A stretch of 60,000 nucleotides of DNA from Antedon mediterranea (Eukaryota; Echinodermata; Crinoidea; Comatulida; Antedonidae): contig NC_092675.1 in assembly GCF_964355755.1 (NCBI RefSeq), positions 7,786,312 through 7,846,311 of the forward strand, read 5' to 3'. Below, piece after piece: positions 1 through 11,236 of the stretch (position 1 is its first letter; each line of letters starts with the position of its first letter). Position numbers and translations under genes: made by a program. The notes under the pieces were generated by a model. It had not been told where the DNA came from and ran no database searches. It worked only from the letters and a program-made list of their open reading frames with translations.

Positions 1-2
1 CA

Positions 3-536
3 TTAGGAATAATGCTGTATTTTATGGTAGTTGGCGTGATGCCATTTCGAGCGGACACTGTTGCAAAGCTTAAGAAATGTATAATAGACGGAAATTTTAC
101 AATACCATCGTTCGTTTCAACCGAATGTCAGGCCTTGATTAACAGTATTCTAAAATTAGAACCATCGGATCGAATAAGTTTACACGATATGAAATCGCAT
201 GCTTGGCTAAAGGGTCAGGAATTTCCAAAATCAATCGATGCGTATCATACGGTTCCTGCGTTTGAAAAAGAAAACGCAACTATGGACGAGTTGAAAGTAT
301 TAAAGGAACTTGAAGAACTCGGTATACAGGACGATTTGTTGAAAGGGACGCGTGATCATGATTCACGTAATAGTATAACGGGAACTTATAGAATCGTGTT
401 ACACAGATTGCAACGAAAATATATAGAACCTCCAATTAGCACAGTGGTTGTGAATAACGCCAATCCTACAGCTGGGAAGAAAGAAGATAAGAAGAAACAA
501 AAAAATAAACCTTCGAAAACATGTCAAATTTTATGA
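3..536 (+). CDS. NIM1K: NIM1 serine/threonine kinase, C-terminal part (5' end outside window)
   Basis: This is the 3' coding end of an AMPK-related Ser/Thr kinase of the NIM1 type, which phosphorylates protein substrates; its substrates are poorly known. The frame is open from the left edge, so the ATG at 12 is internal. Visible are the end of the kinase domain (LYFMVVGVMPFRADTVAKLK, then the subdomain XI-like stretch RISLHDMKSHAWLKG with its conserved Arg and Trp) and the C-terminal segment SITGTYRIVLHRLQRK. From memory both closely match vertebrate NIM1 (MPFRAETVAKLKK; SSITGVYRIILHRVQRK). A Lys-rich tail ends in CQIL, a CAAX-like box; vertebrate NIM1 ends in a similar Cys-x-Ile-Leu. The ATP-binding and catalytic loops lie outside the window. 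No frame breaks are seen. The identity is firm from the two long motif matches; prenylation of the tail is inference. Confidence 0.9.
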   Translation, partial: LGIMLYFMVVGVMPFRADTVAKLKKCIIDGNFTIPSFVSTECQALINSILKLEPSDRISLHDMKSHAWLKGQEFPKSIDAYHTVPAFEKENATMDELKVLKELEELGIQDDLLKGTRDHDSRNSITGTYRIVLHRLQRKYIEPPISTVVVNNANPTAGKKEDKKKQKNKPSKTCQIL

Positions 537-625
537 GAATACTACTTTGAATGAATTTAATACAATGGATTGTATTATTGATATTGGATATATAAAGTAT
601 TTTATGAGTTTATTTTAGATTTATC

Positions 626-631
626 AATAAA
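626..631 (+). terminator. poly(A) signal of the NIM1 gene
   Basis: AATAAA lies 90 bases after the kinase stop codon, in AT-rich 3' UTR. It is the first canonical signal downstream and the likely one used. Confidence 0.65.
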
Positions 632-1037
632 ATAGATAATAGATAGTGATAAAGTATTATCACAGTACGGAATCATAAAAAAACTATGATATTACCCTAT
701 GTTATGTATGCTTCAATATATTAGTAGTGACAGGGATGAGAGCGCTCCAAGGCAGCCATAACCTCTGTGTTATATCCCCTTGATTATGGATACATTCAGC
801 ATTTTAGATGAATATATCTGTTTCATGTATAGTTTTAATATTGAATGAACATTTCCTATTGTACTAGTGTGCAGTATGAAAACAAATCTTTCTGCATGAA
901 AAGGGGTCTACTGTAGAGAGTGACTACTAACTATTGATAATGTTACAGTACTTCCCAAGACACTCATTTCAACAGTATGTTTTCTCATTAATTAGTATAC
1001 AATATTTTCAACAATTATAATGTAAATGTGGGTGAAT
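632..1037. other. intergenic, nothing recognised
   Basis: AT-rich sequence between the kinase 3' end and the first palindromic element. No convincing ORF, RNA gene or repeat end was seen. Confidence 0.5.
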
Positions 1038-1424
1038 AAAGGCCCGTTTACACTAGGACGATAAAGATCGACGATAAATAAACAAATGCATTGTTCATAC
1101 ACAAAACAAAAGAAATCTAAAAAGTTTTTATTCTAGAACTATTTAGGAACCATCTATGCTTAATTTGATGAAAATTATATTTTCACATGTCCAATCAAAT
1201 AACGTCATGATTAGTAAGAGCAATAATATCGATTTTGTTGGTTTTATTGATCATGACGTCATTTGATTGGATTTTTAAAAATATTATTTTTATCAAAGAC
1301 AGCATAAATGAGTATTCTATAATTCTAGAACGAAAACCTTTCTAAATTATTTTGTTTTGTGTAAGAAAAAGACATGCTTATCTATTTATCGCCGATCGTT
1401 ATCGTCCTAGTGTAAACGGGCCTT
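1038..1424. mobile_element. foldback MITE, almost completely palindromic
   Basis: The ends AAAGGCCCGTTTACACTAGG and CCTAGTGTAAACGGGCCTT are inverted copies. The similarity continues inward through both arms, for example a CCAATCAAATAACGTCATGA-like arm near 1190 against its complement near 1250, so the whole 387 bp can fold into one hairpin with arms of about 170 bp. No coding capacity. A target duplication is not resolved (TA or TAA possible) because the right flank is involved in the 152-bp duplication that follows. Confidence 0.8.
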
Positions 1425-1708
1425 AACATGTGTCTTTCACATATGTGGACAACACATACAACAGTATTCATATTGCACAGTGCCACTAAACTGAGCTTAT
1501 TCGTTAGTTGGTCCAGTACAACATGGTACAGTAACCCCCTTTTGAAAAGTATACCCTCCTAGTGTAAACGGGCCTTAACATGTGTCTTTCACATATGTGG
1601 ACAACACATACAACAGTATTCATATTGCACAGTGCCACTAAACTGAGCTTATTCGTTAGTTGGTCCAGTACAACATGGTACAGTAACCCCCTTTTGAAAA
1701 GTATACCA
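1405..1708. repeat. two-copy tandem duplication, 152-bp unit
   Basis: Bases 1405-1556 recur almost exactly at 1557-1708, for example TCCTAGTGTAAACGGGCCTT at both copy starts and GTATACC at 1549 and 1701. The unit carries the right terminal repeat of the adjacent palindromic MITE plus unique flank, so the duplication is younger than the MITE insertion. The small ORFs on both strands here are by-products. Confidence 0.9.
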
Positions 1709-1719
1709 CAAGCCATACG

Positions 1720-1860
1720 TGGACCCCAAGTTTCCAGTCTTTTTATCCGAGAAGACTTTGTTTTACAACCAGAACTAATGATCGAGTACAGCGTTGAAAC
1801 TGTGCTGATTATATGACTTTCAGAGCGCCCCTGCCTAACCGCTTTGCCACTCTACATTAC
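1720..1860 (-). mobile_element. tRNA-derived SINE fragment
   Basis: Read on the minus strand it begins with a box A-like segment (GTGGCAAAGCGGTTAGGC), has a weak box B-like segment, and continues into a body containing GTCTTCTCGGATAA. The same body motif follows a box B at about 15.07 kb on the plus strand. This marks a shared SINE family; this copy is degenerate. Confidence 0.5.
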
Positions 1861-2772
1861 ACATGTGGCTTACCTACAAAATAATCCTTGTATGCTATCA
1901 TAGTCCTATTTGACTGTTCTGCATGTTTATATTATACGCCATGGGGTTTTAATGCATTTATTTTTATAATAATGACTTCCCATAATGCATTACTCCAGAT
2001 TAGAATACATTCCACAAGTTAGGATCTTTAGGTGAATTTTCTTACATGATTACTGATTTTTACTGTTATTTTAACATTTTTAGTATGTTTATTTTTCACT
2101 TGTCCATAATGCAGAAGTGGCGTTCCACATATGTTCCCATTTTTCCGATACAGTGTATTACCATAAACTATGTGTTTATAATTGTTTCTTTATAAACCAG
2201 TTTAATCAAATTTAAAAAAAATTTGTTATGAGAGGAATACAATCTAACATAATGTTTTATTAATTTAAATGTATAGTTAAAAGATAAATTTTGGTTGCTC
2301 GTAAAAAATGAAAATTGACTCACAACCATTACTTACATGTATTAAATATTAATATATACAGTATTTTGACAATCATTCATATAATAAATCCAGATACAAA
2401 AGGGAAATTTGTCTCGCAATAGGAAAGTAGAAATAAGTTTGCTCATTTATGGCCTGGTTATGTGACAGAAATAGCAGTGAATCTACTTTTTCTTATGTTT
2501 TCGTGAAATATGTAGGCCTATTCTGGTTTTGAAATAAAAAAAATAAGACTAAAATATATTATATATAATCAAATGGCAAATTATAAAAAAGAATGTTAGT
2601 GGCTAGATGGAGATCAAATAAAAAATCAAAATGATAAAGTAAAACAGCCAGATATAAATTTTGTAGAGCTTTCGGGTAACCCATCATATACAAAATAATA
2701 TTAATTCTTAAAATTGTTGTTAAATTTGCAGTGTAACCAAAATTATGCAAAAGGAATATATATATACCCAGT
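1861..2772. other. intergenic, nothing recognised
   Basis: Very AT-rich sequence with scattered homopolymers. Short ORFs only, with low-complexity composition. Confidence 0.45.
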
Positions 2773-2912
2773 TGGGGCGACTTTTTCTCATTCTCACAGA
2801 TTTCCTCATCTTTATTGTTTCAAATTAATTAATTAAATTTCAGTATATCACCGGGCGGTTTAGAATTAATGTTCTTTGCCTGATTTGTTTATATATATAT
2901 ATATATATTGAA
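2773..2912. repeat. dispersed repeat copy ending in (TA)n
   Basis: The stretch with CTTTATTGTTTCAAATTAAT, then GAATTAATGTTCTTTGCCTG and a run of about 10 TA units at 2890-2910, recurs at about 24108-24235. Part of it also lies inside the Penelope-like remnant near 16600. The shared microsatellite end suggests a retroposed or (TA)n-targeting repeat family. Confidence 0.6.
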
Positions 2913-4939
2913 AATGCCTGTAATGGGACAGTTGGAATGATACTTGAGCTTTTGCTTACTTGCAATAACAATTGATAATTAAACTGTAAAGTCATTAGTG
3001 ACATCAGTTCAGATTTATGACAATAATTGATATCTTTCTCAATGCATTGAATGCGATCACTGTATGTAGGACAGAGCGCAAGTGTTAATATAGATCTCTT
3101 CACAAATAATCTACGTATATTGGAATTCTTAAGGAAAGTTGGTAACAATTCAATGGAATTATGTTAAATATAACTAAACATGATAAATAATTATTATAGT
3201 AATAAGCAGAGTTATTTTTATACATTAGAAAGTATTAATTAACTATATTATGAATATATCAAGGTTTAAATATTAATTTAATTTATTAGTAACTAATTCA
3301 TAAAGTAAATAATAATACTTATGTTATATAATTGTGATATTCTACTTAAGTGCCATAATAAATAAAAATAATTATTTAAATTAATATTAATTTACCTCAG
3401 GGCGCTGGCATTCGCAATCTAACAAACATAGGCCCTATAGTATATTCTAATGTAATTATTTTCGCTCAAATTGAATGTTGGCGAACATTAAACCGAATAC
3501 GAAAATAGACCCATAACAACGTTATAGCTAACTGCTACTATAAATTGTACTTTAAATTTCCAAATCTATGGCTGCGAGTCCCGTATATTTACGCCCACCT
3601 ACGACTAAATAAGCTCCTGTAATACCCAATCTCTCTTAGGTCTGTTATAAATCGAGACATTAATAGCGCATTTTGCAAACCAATTCACTGACTTGTTTTT
3701 ATCAATTCTCAATTATGCTTTTGAACTCTTACGCTGTGTCTAACACTAATGTCAATAAAAACTCACAGATTTAATTTGTTTAAACAGGCCTACATAATAT
3801 AGAAGCTCGAAAGCTGAAACATAACCATAAACCCGTTTCTGAAGCTGTCACTAGATACATCTTGACTGATTATTGCAAGTCAGTTAGATGCAATGCAATG
3901 CAACAATGTGTAACATGTAATAAGTATTCAACCTCACTGAGTGTCTTGTCGGTTAAGACGTTTTTTGTTGTCAGATGAAAATATTTTTAAAGAAGACTAA
4001 AATGTTTTAAATAAGCCAACAAAATATATAACTAGGGTGTTGTTAACCGTACAATTAATTAATGAAATTCTGCTCTTTAGAAAAAGGCATAGGCATTTTA
4101 CTGTCTGATATTATGTACAGTAAAAATAAACTATTTACTACTGAGACTCGCTTTTAAAATGAAAATAATTGCGTTGGAGTTGACCTTCTAGTTCTAATAT
4201 ATAATGTCTAAGATTTCTTTTCAATTCCGAAACCGGTATTGAACTTAAAGTATTAATTTAATTTCTGTTATCAACAAATTTTTGTACAGCCTTAAAAAAA
4301 ACAAGATGAAAAAAAAATCCCAAATTAATTTTGTTTTAATTTTCAGACAAATTATATCTGAATATTAACTTGATCTGACTATTAACTTGATCTGACTAGT
4401 TTTTTTTAAGCTTTATCTGAAAAAGCTAATAACCTACTCGGTAATTTAAAATGATAATTTCATATTTAATACAAAATAGTATCAATTATTCCAATAGTGA
4501 GGTCAAAGTACGGTAAAACAATGTGGAGGTATTTTAATTGTATATTAAATAACGTTCTTACACTATTCGTGATGTCATGAAAATGGAGTAGTATGATGTT
4601 TGCCCCAAAAAAATGTTTTGTTAAAACGCTAGTGCAAATAAACCTTTGTTTTGAGAACAAACACAGTCTCTGTTTTTCCTCATAATGTTATCCGTCCATT
4701 TCTGCAATACTGTAACTACGTTATTTACTATTTATATAACATGATAAAATCATGTGCAATGTAGTTCAATAATAAGAAGTCTGATTAAATATTATATGTA
4801 TAATTTTATTGTAATTTAATGGTTGAATTTCAGAAAAAGTGAACTCATTTGAAAATATAAAATTGTTACTGTAACATGTCTACCACAAATATTAGCGCAT
4901 GTGTGAATAAGGACTGTCTGTCTTCATCGTCTAAAAGGT
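2913..4939. other. intergenic, nothing recognised
   Basis: About 2 kb of AT-rich DNA with a short exact duplication near 4372-4398 (TATTAACTTGATCTGACTA). No coding, RNA or element ends were identified. Confidence 0.4.
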
Positions 4940-5354
4940 ATAGCGAACTTTCGTTATGTAGGTGGTCCAGGTAGTGTATTCAAACGATTAATCTGCGCAT
5001 GTGAATAATTCCAGTATACACCGTTTATTATCGGTATTATCTCTTAAAGATGTATTGTCCCCCAAAAACATGAAAAACGATGTTTTCACTTATAAAATGA
5101 CAAAATAAAGGGTTAAATTCACCCAAAATCCATGGCTGGCAGCCAATTTGATTTTTATTTTTCTTTAAATTACAGTTTTTTCGGGTAAATACATTTTTTT
5201 TTTTTCGATCTAAATTTTTTGGTCAAAGTGGATAACTATTATGTAACATTAAAATGGCATATTCAACAGAAATTTTTTAGATAATTATTTTTTCAGGGGG
5301 ACAATACATTACTTTAATTTAAAGTTTGTCGCCGTCCCGAAACGAGATCGCTAT
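4940..5354. mobile_element. old inverted-repeat element, split by a younger insertion
   Basis: The left side near 4940 (TAGCGAACTTTCGTT) and the right side near 5331-5354 (GTCCCGAAACGAGATCGCTA) resemble the two ends of the better preserved element at 44670-44822 (TAGTGAG, CGTTTCGGGACG). An AATCTGCGCATG segment inside is shared as well. The TTAA-flanked MITE at 5044-5317 sits within it. The assignment is by similarity of degenerate ends. Confidence 0.45.
5044..5317. mobile_element. TTAA-flanked MITE, copy 1 (piggyBac-like)
   Basis: It begins TTAAAGATGTATTGTCC and ends GGGGACAATACAT...TTAA. The interior (AACATGAAAAACGATG, a GGCTGGCAGCCAATTTGA-type segment, TTTCAGGGGGACAATACAT) is shared with the copy at 8508-8828. 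Terminal inverted repeats next to TTAA are typical of piggyBac-type non-autonomous elements. No transposase is present; the right end has a few changes. Confidence 0.75.
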
Positions 5355-6192
5355 TTACTACTGTGCGACGTGCGTTTTTTAAACTTACGATTGTATAATA
5401 TAGTAGATCGTTTATTCTTTAGTAATAGCATGTCCTATGTTGATAAAGAATAATGAACATAGGAAACTAAGAAATGTAACTATTCACCATACTGAGAATA
5501 ATTATAATTATAACTTTGTGAATATATAGGCCTACATTGTTGTCCCGACAGTTGAAGTGGAATTATGGATAATAGATTAGGAGTGGGAGGGGTTTGATGG
5601 AGGGTGGTGATCTGATACCACAGATTGTGTTACTTCCGATCTACTAATCTTTAACTGAAACTTAAAATTAGGAAGTTTTTATTTACGATGCGTGGTTACA
5701 AAATATTAGATTGATAGCCCTGGAGCTAGTTTAGGAAGCATTGTTAGTGTAAGTACAGCTTATTATGAATTGCATAGAATATTAATTACCTCCATATTTT
5801 TTAATAAATATTATATTTCCTAAAACCTTGAAATTATGACTTGTGTTGTGTATTTTTGTAGCTAACTTTATTTTGTTTGTGGTTTTGTTTTGGAAACGCA
5901 CCGCCAACGCTCAACCCCCCACCCTCCCTCCTCTCCGTCTTAGCACTAAAAACGGGCGCGTACACATTGAGCAGTGAGGAGACGAATGTATTTTGTAGAC
6001 CAAAATGCAAAAACAGTACTCCTAATTGTCGTGCCAGGACAAAAGTCACTCGGGGTTTTGGTAACTTGGGTTGGCCCAAACAAAATATGTGATCCTTGTC
6101 CCGACGACAGAAGCTATAAGAGAAGGGGTGATGAACCGAAAACACAAGGGTAACCAGCCGATGTGTAAAAACAGTACACTGGACGATGATGT
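5355..6192. other. intergenic, nothing recognised; C-rich tract
   Basis: Contains a pyrimidine-rich stretch at about 5908-5940 and a modest GC rise to about 6110. Both strands give ORFs across it (up to 149 codons on minus), but neither shows a domain, a plausible splice context or protein-like composition. Confidence 0.4.
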
Positions 6193-6204
6193 GCAAAAAT
6201 ATGG

Positions 6205-6312
6205 CAGTGATACGATGCTCACAAATATGGTAGTGATATAACATCATCATGTCCATGGGTACATCATATTTTTGTTTCGTCACATAAAGTTTGATAGTGT
6301 AGACAGAGCTTT
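6205..6312. mobile_element. fragment of the TA-flanked MITE family
   Basis: Contains the family's core (AATATGGTAGTGATATAACA, CATCATCATGTCCAT) and its right end AAAGTTTGATAGTGTAGACA-GAGCTTTA. The left end is missing or degraded. A fuller copy lies at 31150-31307. Confidence 0.7.
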
Positions 6313-6863
6313 AGTATAGTCCCAATAATTTTCACCAACTTTTGTATCTAGGCACCTTAGGACTATGCATAGATATAACACAAAATATATAACAAAAACA
6401 CATTTTCGAGTATGTTATTGTTTATTAGGTAGACAGGGTACGCGTTAACGCAAGTAGACATGTTGATAATTCTATTTATAGCAAGAGACAGAAAGACCAG
6501 TTAAGCCGTTTGCATAGTAAGCAGTGAATTAAAATTAATTTGAAAATAGAAGAAATTAGTTCAAAAATATATTAAGTTGATTATATCACTGTTTTTTTTA
6601 TATTAGTGAGAGACAGTTGGCATCTGAACGTCAGAAATAAACCATTTTTGAAGTTAATGGTACCAAACTCTTCTGTAATTTTTCAGTTCGTAGGCCTACC
6701 GCTATATTAGCTTATTTTAGTTGCTCGCCTTTTTAATACCGCTATTCTGGTTCGTGTTGAGGTTTGCTTTTAATATTCACTACCCCCCAGCCCTCTCTAT
6801 ATCATTCTAGACTCGTATCTATATTGATGACTGTCAATAGTCAGTGCTGTATCTCCACATACT
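6313..6863. other. intergenic, nothing recognised
   Basis: AT-rich, no supported feature. Confidence 0.4.
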
Positions 6864-7020
6864 ATCTATTTCCGAAGTATCTTAAGAATATTTGGTAATA
6901 CAGCATCACATGTGGTGCCTGTATCAAGTAAGGTTAGGTTAAGGGTTAGGTTACTTTAGATACATGTGAAACACAATGCGATGTATTACCAAATATTCCT
7001 ATGATACTTCGGAAATAGAT
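6864..7020. mobile_element. small MITE with telomere-like interior
   Basis: The left end ATCTATTTCCGAAGTATC and the right end GATACTTCGGAAATAGAT are inverted copies; the similarity runs about 37 bp, through TATTTGGTAATACA. Between them lies GGTTAGGTTAAGGGTTAGG, close to the TTAGGG telomere repeat. Related ends occur at 27656-27715 and 56351-56545. Confidence 0.75.
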
Positions 7021-7037
7021 AACAGTCAATGCACTCA

Positions 7038-7073
7038 AGGCAGCCGATTCGGTACTGAGAATCGGCTGCCTAG
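7038..7073. repeat. short perfect hairpin
   Basis: AGGCAGCCGATTC and its exact complement GAATCGGCTGCCT are separated by a short loop, just right of the MITE. The CGATTCTC/CTAGAGAC words recur near 7250 and 27640, so this is probably another small repeat end. Confidence 0.6.
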
Positions 7074-7080
7074 AGACTCA

Positions 7081-8507
7081 GAACTCAGAATTGGGTGGTT
7101 TAAACACGTGATATGACGAAACCAAATCCAGATTTACTATTTTGGTTTGTCCAGATAGATACGGTAATTGATTTATTTATTTTCCCTACTTATAAGTAAT
7201 TAATATTTACTTATCAAGCAGTATCAATATGTTAATGGAAATTAAGCACCCGATTCTCATACGATGTCTAGAGACCTCTCCTCTCCTGACATCCACCGAT
7301 ACATAACATCTAGAATCACCTGAGTTATAGGTTACCAACCTTTAATACTTTTTTTCGGTGAAAATGTAATGATTCATAGCACTTTCGTCATCTTTACTTG
7401 CCCTCATATGCTGGCTCATTGAGTTGACACCTCTATTCTCATGAATTTTATCTAAGCATTATTAATATTATTATTATTCTCCATTGAGTCATTACTGTAC
7501 TGTGTTTGTTTATTATTCTATCAATTATTCTAAGGCAATTATTCTACTTGTCAATGTTGTGCTTTTTGCAAAAAAAAATATTCCGAGATAATGGCATGGA
7601 TAATGGTCAATTTGTTTCTGGACTCCCATGACGCTATCTATTTTTACGTTTTTGTTTTACATATCAAACTAATCATTATAATGGCGCAGTCCTGTCGAAT
7701 TATGACTTTTATAATATATAATATAAGAACATGATCTATATTGTTAATGATTTGATTAGTTATTAAAGCTAATTAATGACAACATTAAAATAGGCCTAAG
7801 TACAATCATTAATGCAATTACCTTTAAAATGAATATGTCATAAATTACCAGTTATTACGTTACTGTATAAAGCGAATGGATTTCATGCTGGGACAACAAT
7901 TTTTGTTGAATAATTGTGAGATGTAGTTTGAAAGCCTTCAGTATTATTACTTTATTCACCATTCTACTATGAGAATTCATTTTTTATATGAATAAAAACC
8001 AGCTCCTTACACTACAAAAATATCCAAAAACAATGTTGCCATGACAGTTTTGTTAATAACACGATCGAATCGAGACTTTACGTTTTATATTGATTTAATT
8101 GTAGTATATGACATAGTGTGCTTACTATATACTCTTCCTTACTTAAATTCTGAATTCATGTCATATAAACATCACGCATTTCCAATTAATTTATAATTGG
8201 TCAGAAACCATTACTTCTTTACCTACCGCGTAGTAAGTTATTTTTCGTGTCTATTTTACCGTCAGAAGGACGGCCTAATACAAGTAAAGTAATTCGTAAT
8301 TTCTTACATTAAGTTCGATTAATATAAGGCTACTCCACGTGTCTACACTTTACAGTTGCGCTTTTGTTGAAGAAATAAGGTGTTACCAAATGACGTTATC
8401 TTCGTAGTCCCATGCCATTCAAGTTTATTTTGACTCTTTTTAGGATCTATATAATGGTCTCTTATTCATGATGTGAATATTATAGTTGCCATTAACATAC
8501 CACTATA
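7081..8507. other. intergenic, nothing recognised
   Basis: AT-rich sequence without a supported gene or element boundary. Confidence 0.4.
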
Positions 8508-8828
8508 TTAAAGATGTATTGTCCTCCAAAAACATGAAAAATGAAGATTAATTAAATAATACTTCGATAGGTTATTTTGTAGTTTTAATACAGGTAGAAA
8601 AAATGGGGAAAACAATGTTTTCACTTATGAAATTACAAAATAAATGGTTAAAATCAACCACAAACCCATTGGCTAGCAGCCAATTTGACCATTTTTGCTT
8701 TAAATTCAGTTTTTCAGATAAATACATTTCATTTCGATCAATTTTTTGGTCAAAATTTATAACTATTATGTGACATTAAAATGGCATATTCAACCACAAT
8801 TTTTTTCAGGGGGACAATACATCTTTAA
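8508..8828. mobile_element. TTAA-flanked MITE, copy 2 (piggyBac-like)
   Basis: A perfect 17-bp terminal inverted repeat: TTAAAGATGTATTGTCC at the left, its exact complement at the right, with TTAA at both outer edges. The interior matches copy 1 at 5044-5317, with about 60 extra bases near 8550-8610. No ORF. It is the best preserved member of the family here. Confidence 0.85.
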
Positions 8829-9150
8829 AGTACACACTTTAAGGTATACCTTCTGGTAAAATTATGCTTCTTCATCGATTTTTTTTTCTCAAAAGAATTC
8901 CACAGAGAATTCTCGCTTCGCTTCTGAAATAACCGTCTCTCGGCTATTTGCTGTTGACAGTAGGCCCCAGCTGAATGGGAACCAGTTAGACCGGAACATT
9001 AGAATTGTACCAAATATTGCCACTTTTTAAGACCAGGCATTGGCAGGTATACAACAGATCACATGGATGTAGGCCCTTACTGGTAACCAGCAGACACAGC
9101 TTTTAAATCTTTTTGAACTTGTCTGTACATACAAATCTTATGACCAGTTC
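8829..9150. other. intergenic, nothing recognised
   Basis: No supported feature. Confidence 0.35.
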
Positions 9151-9340
9151 TCAGTCACAACACGAATATCGTGGGTTCGAATCCCACGCTAGTGGAATAG
9201 AGTTAAAGCTATGCGGGCTACTGTGTTTGGGTTCACAGAATTATATGTTTCACTTCCACCACACCGTGAGGCGGCAACATCAATGCATCTGATGTGGAAA
9301 CGACCCCAATGCTGTGGCAGGGCATTAGTGCTGAGGCAGG
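9150..9340 (+). mobile_element. SINE-like fragment with a tRNA box B
   Basis: GTGGGTTCGAATCCCAC at 9171-9187 is a perfect T-arm with box B (GGTTCGAATCC, 9174-9184), but no cloverleaf can be built upstream. A body follows that includes GTGGAAACGACCCCAATG. This fits a tRNA-derived SINE and not a working tRNA gene. An ORF from 9211 runs through it and looks accidental. Confidence 0.5.
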
Positions 9341-11200
9341 AAGAGCGCACCATAACATTTTTTTCTGTGGCTTTCTATCTCGTAAATGTTATGTTTAGTG
9401 CCCTCAATTTTTACATACAAATCTGTGTCTTATTCTATCTCTGCCCGAAAGTATCAATTAGAGAGGATTTTGGTAGGGTCTGTCTTTACTGTCAATGTAT
9501 AAAAGCAAACTACACGTTTTATTATACAATCATAAGTATCATCATACTTGTATTTATCAACGAGATATTGACCTTATAAATATCACTAAAAGGTTATAAA
9601 ATCGTGAACGTTAGTGTAGGTTTGATGCATACGAGACTAACAAAATAGTATTTCGCAATTTTCATAGTAGAGGGCGCAATCATCATCTTTTATTGCAAAA
9701 CGTACTGTTGATCACAATCCTGAACCTTCATACGATGCGAAAAATCGAAAAGTTAACTGGAATGAATAAAAAATACAGATTTGGGCAAGTCAATCAAACA
9801 ACTTTTCCTTGCTTACTCCAAACTTACATATAAAAATGCAAGTGAATTAAAATGTTATTACTTTGTAAGCACGATAGCGCCTACAATTTTCAAGTTATCA
9901 TTCTGAATTTTTCGGTTTAAAAAGGTATATTTTATAAGTTCATTAATAAATTAGATTATAACAGACAAGAAAAATTTGTATTCTTTTAACATGAGCCGAA
10001 TTAGATTTCAGACTCGATAGAGACAATTTCCGATCTATATTATATTTATTTTCTTTATAAATTAATTTAAAAGATTATTGTCACAATCCACAAAAAAAAC
10101 TATTTAGTATTCATTGTCTACAGGTAAGTTTCCATCAGAACATGTGTTAGTCATTGTAAAACATATTATATAAAATATATTATTAATAATAAACAATAAT
10201 AATAAATAAAATGTTTAAATTTAGATACGGTAATTACAATCCAACAGATAAAACATTCGGTCAAGTTCAGCACTTCGTTTTACAGTTGTTAGACCCTTTG
10301 CCAACAACCCTATTCCCCAACCTAATTCCCTATTTTTCAAAATCCAGGATCCGCTAGAAAGCGTTATAGTTGTATAAAACGCAATGGGTATATTTAACTC
10401 CCTCCCTCTCCCATTAACTTTCCCAAAAAGTGTTGCCACGTCCAATCATATAGTAGTCATTCCTCAATAGTTTCCATATCCTTTTATTATGCATATTTGT
10501 AGCCTACATAATAATTTCTCACATGAGATTTATGCAAATGATGCATTCCAGGGCGTGACCATACCATAACGCTATTCTAATAATCAGCTCTCCGGAGCGG
10601 GGTTCAGGTCTTTGCAGTAGGACTATAGTAAAGTCAACAACAATTCAAACTAATTGAAATGGCTATTAAGAATCAGGTAGCTAGTAGTATGATATTTTTA
10701 TTCTATAAATGCAATTTATGAGCAGCTCTACCTTTCAAAATGTGTGCGACAGTAGGAATCGCAAAGATAGCTTACCTGTTTCCTAAATTAACACTCAAAA
10801 TATCTCTTTTCAAAATAACAAACAATGTTTATTGAAATTGGACTAATCCGCCGTCGGGCTGTTTGTACTGTATTTTAAATTTGTATTCCTTGCTGGATTA
10901 TTGTAGAAACATTTTACTAAAATTTATATTAAATATTTGTAAAATGATTTTGCATACTTTGGCCAAATCAATTTCATATAGGCCTAGGCCTACAGTATCA
11001 CATTTGAATTCAATAGTTTCTTTATACAGGAATGCACTGTGTATTGTACTGTGCGTTATTTTTAATAAAACCAAATTGATGTTAGATAAAAAAGATATCA
11101 CGATTGTATTGTGTAAGAACATTTTGTTTGTATTATCTGAAAGTACACATTATTATAATTATTAGTAATATTATTTGTTGAAATGAAAATTGTTTTTTCC
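9341..11200. other. intergenic, nothing recognised
   Basis: AT-rich sequence. A 74-codon ORF at 10221-10445 (minus) has a fairly protein-like composition but no motif I know and no neighbouring exon. The double word TAGGCCTAGGCCTA is at about 10979. Confidence 0.35.
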
Positions 11201-11236
11201 AATAAAACGTATTGATATGACGGTATAGTGTAAACC

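Noticed and set aside
5834-6283. 149-codon ORF on minus and 71-codon ORF on plus
   Set aside because: No recognisable motif, the two overlap on opposite strands, and the left part covers a MITE fragment.
9171-9187. A tRNA gene with perfect T-arm
   Set aside because: No cloverleaf can be formed upstream; only the T-arm is preserved.
10221-10445. 74-codon minus-strand ORF with fairly natural composition
   Set aside because: No motif, splice context or poly(A) signal; could be a fossil of an unknown repeat.
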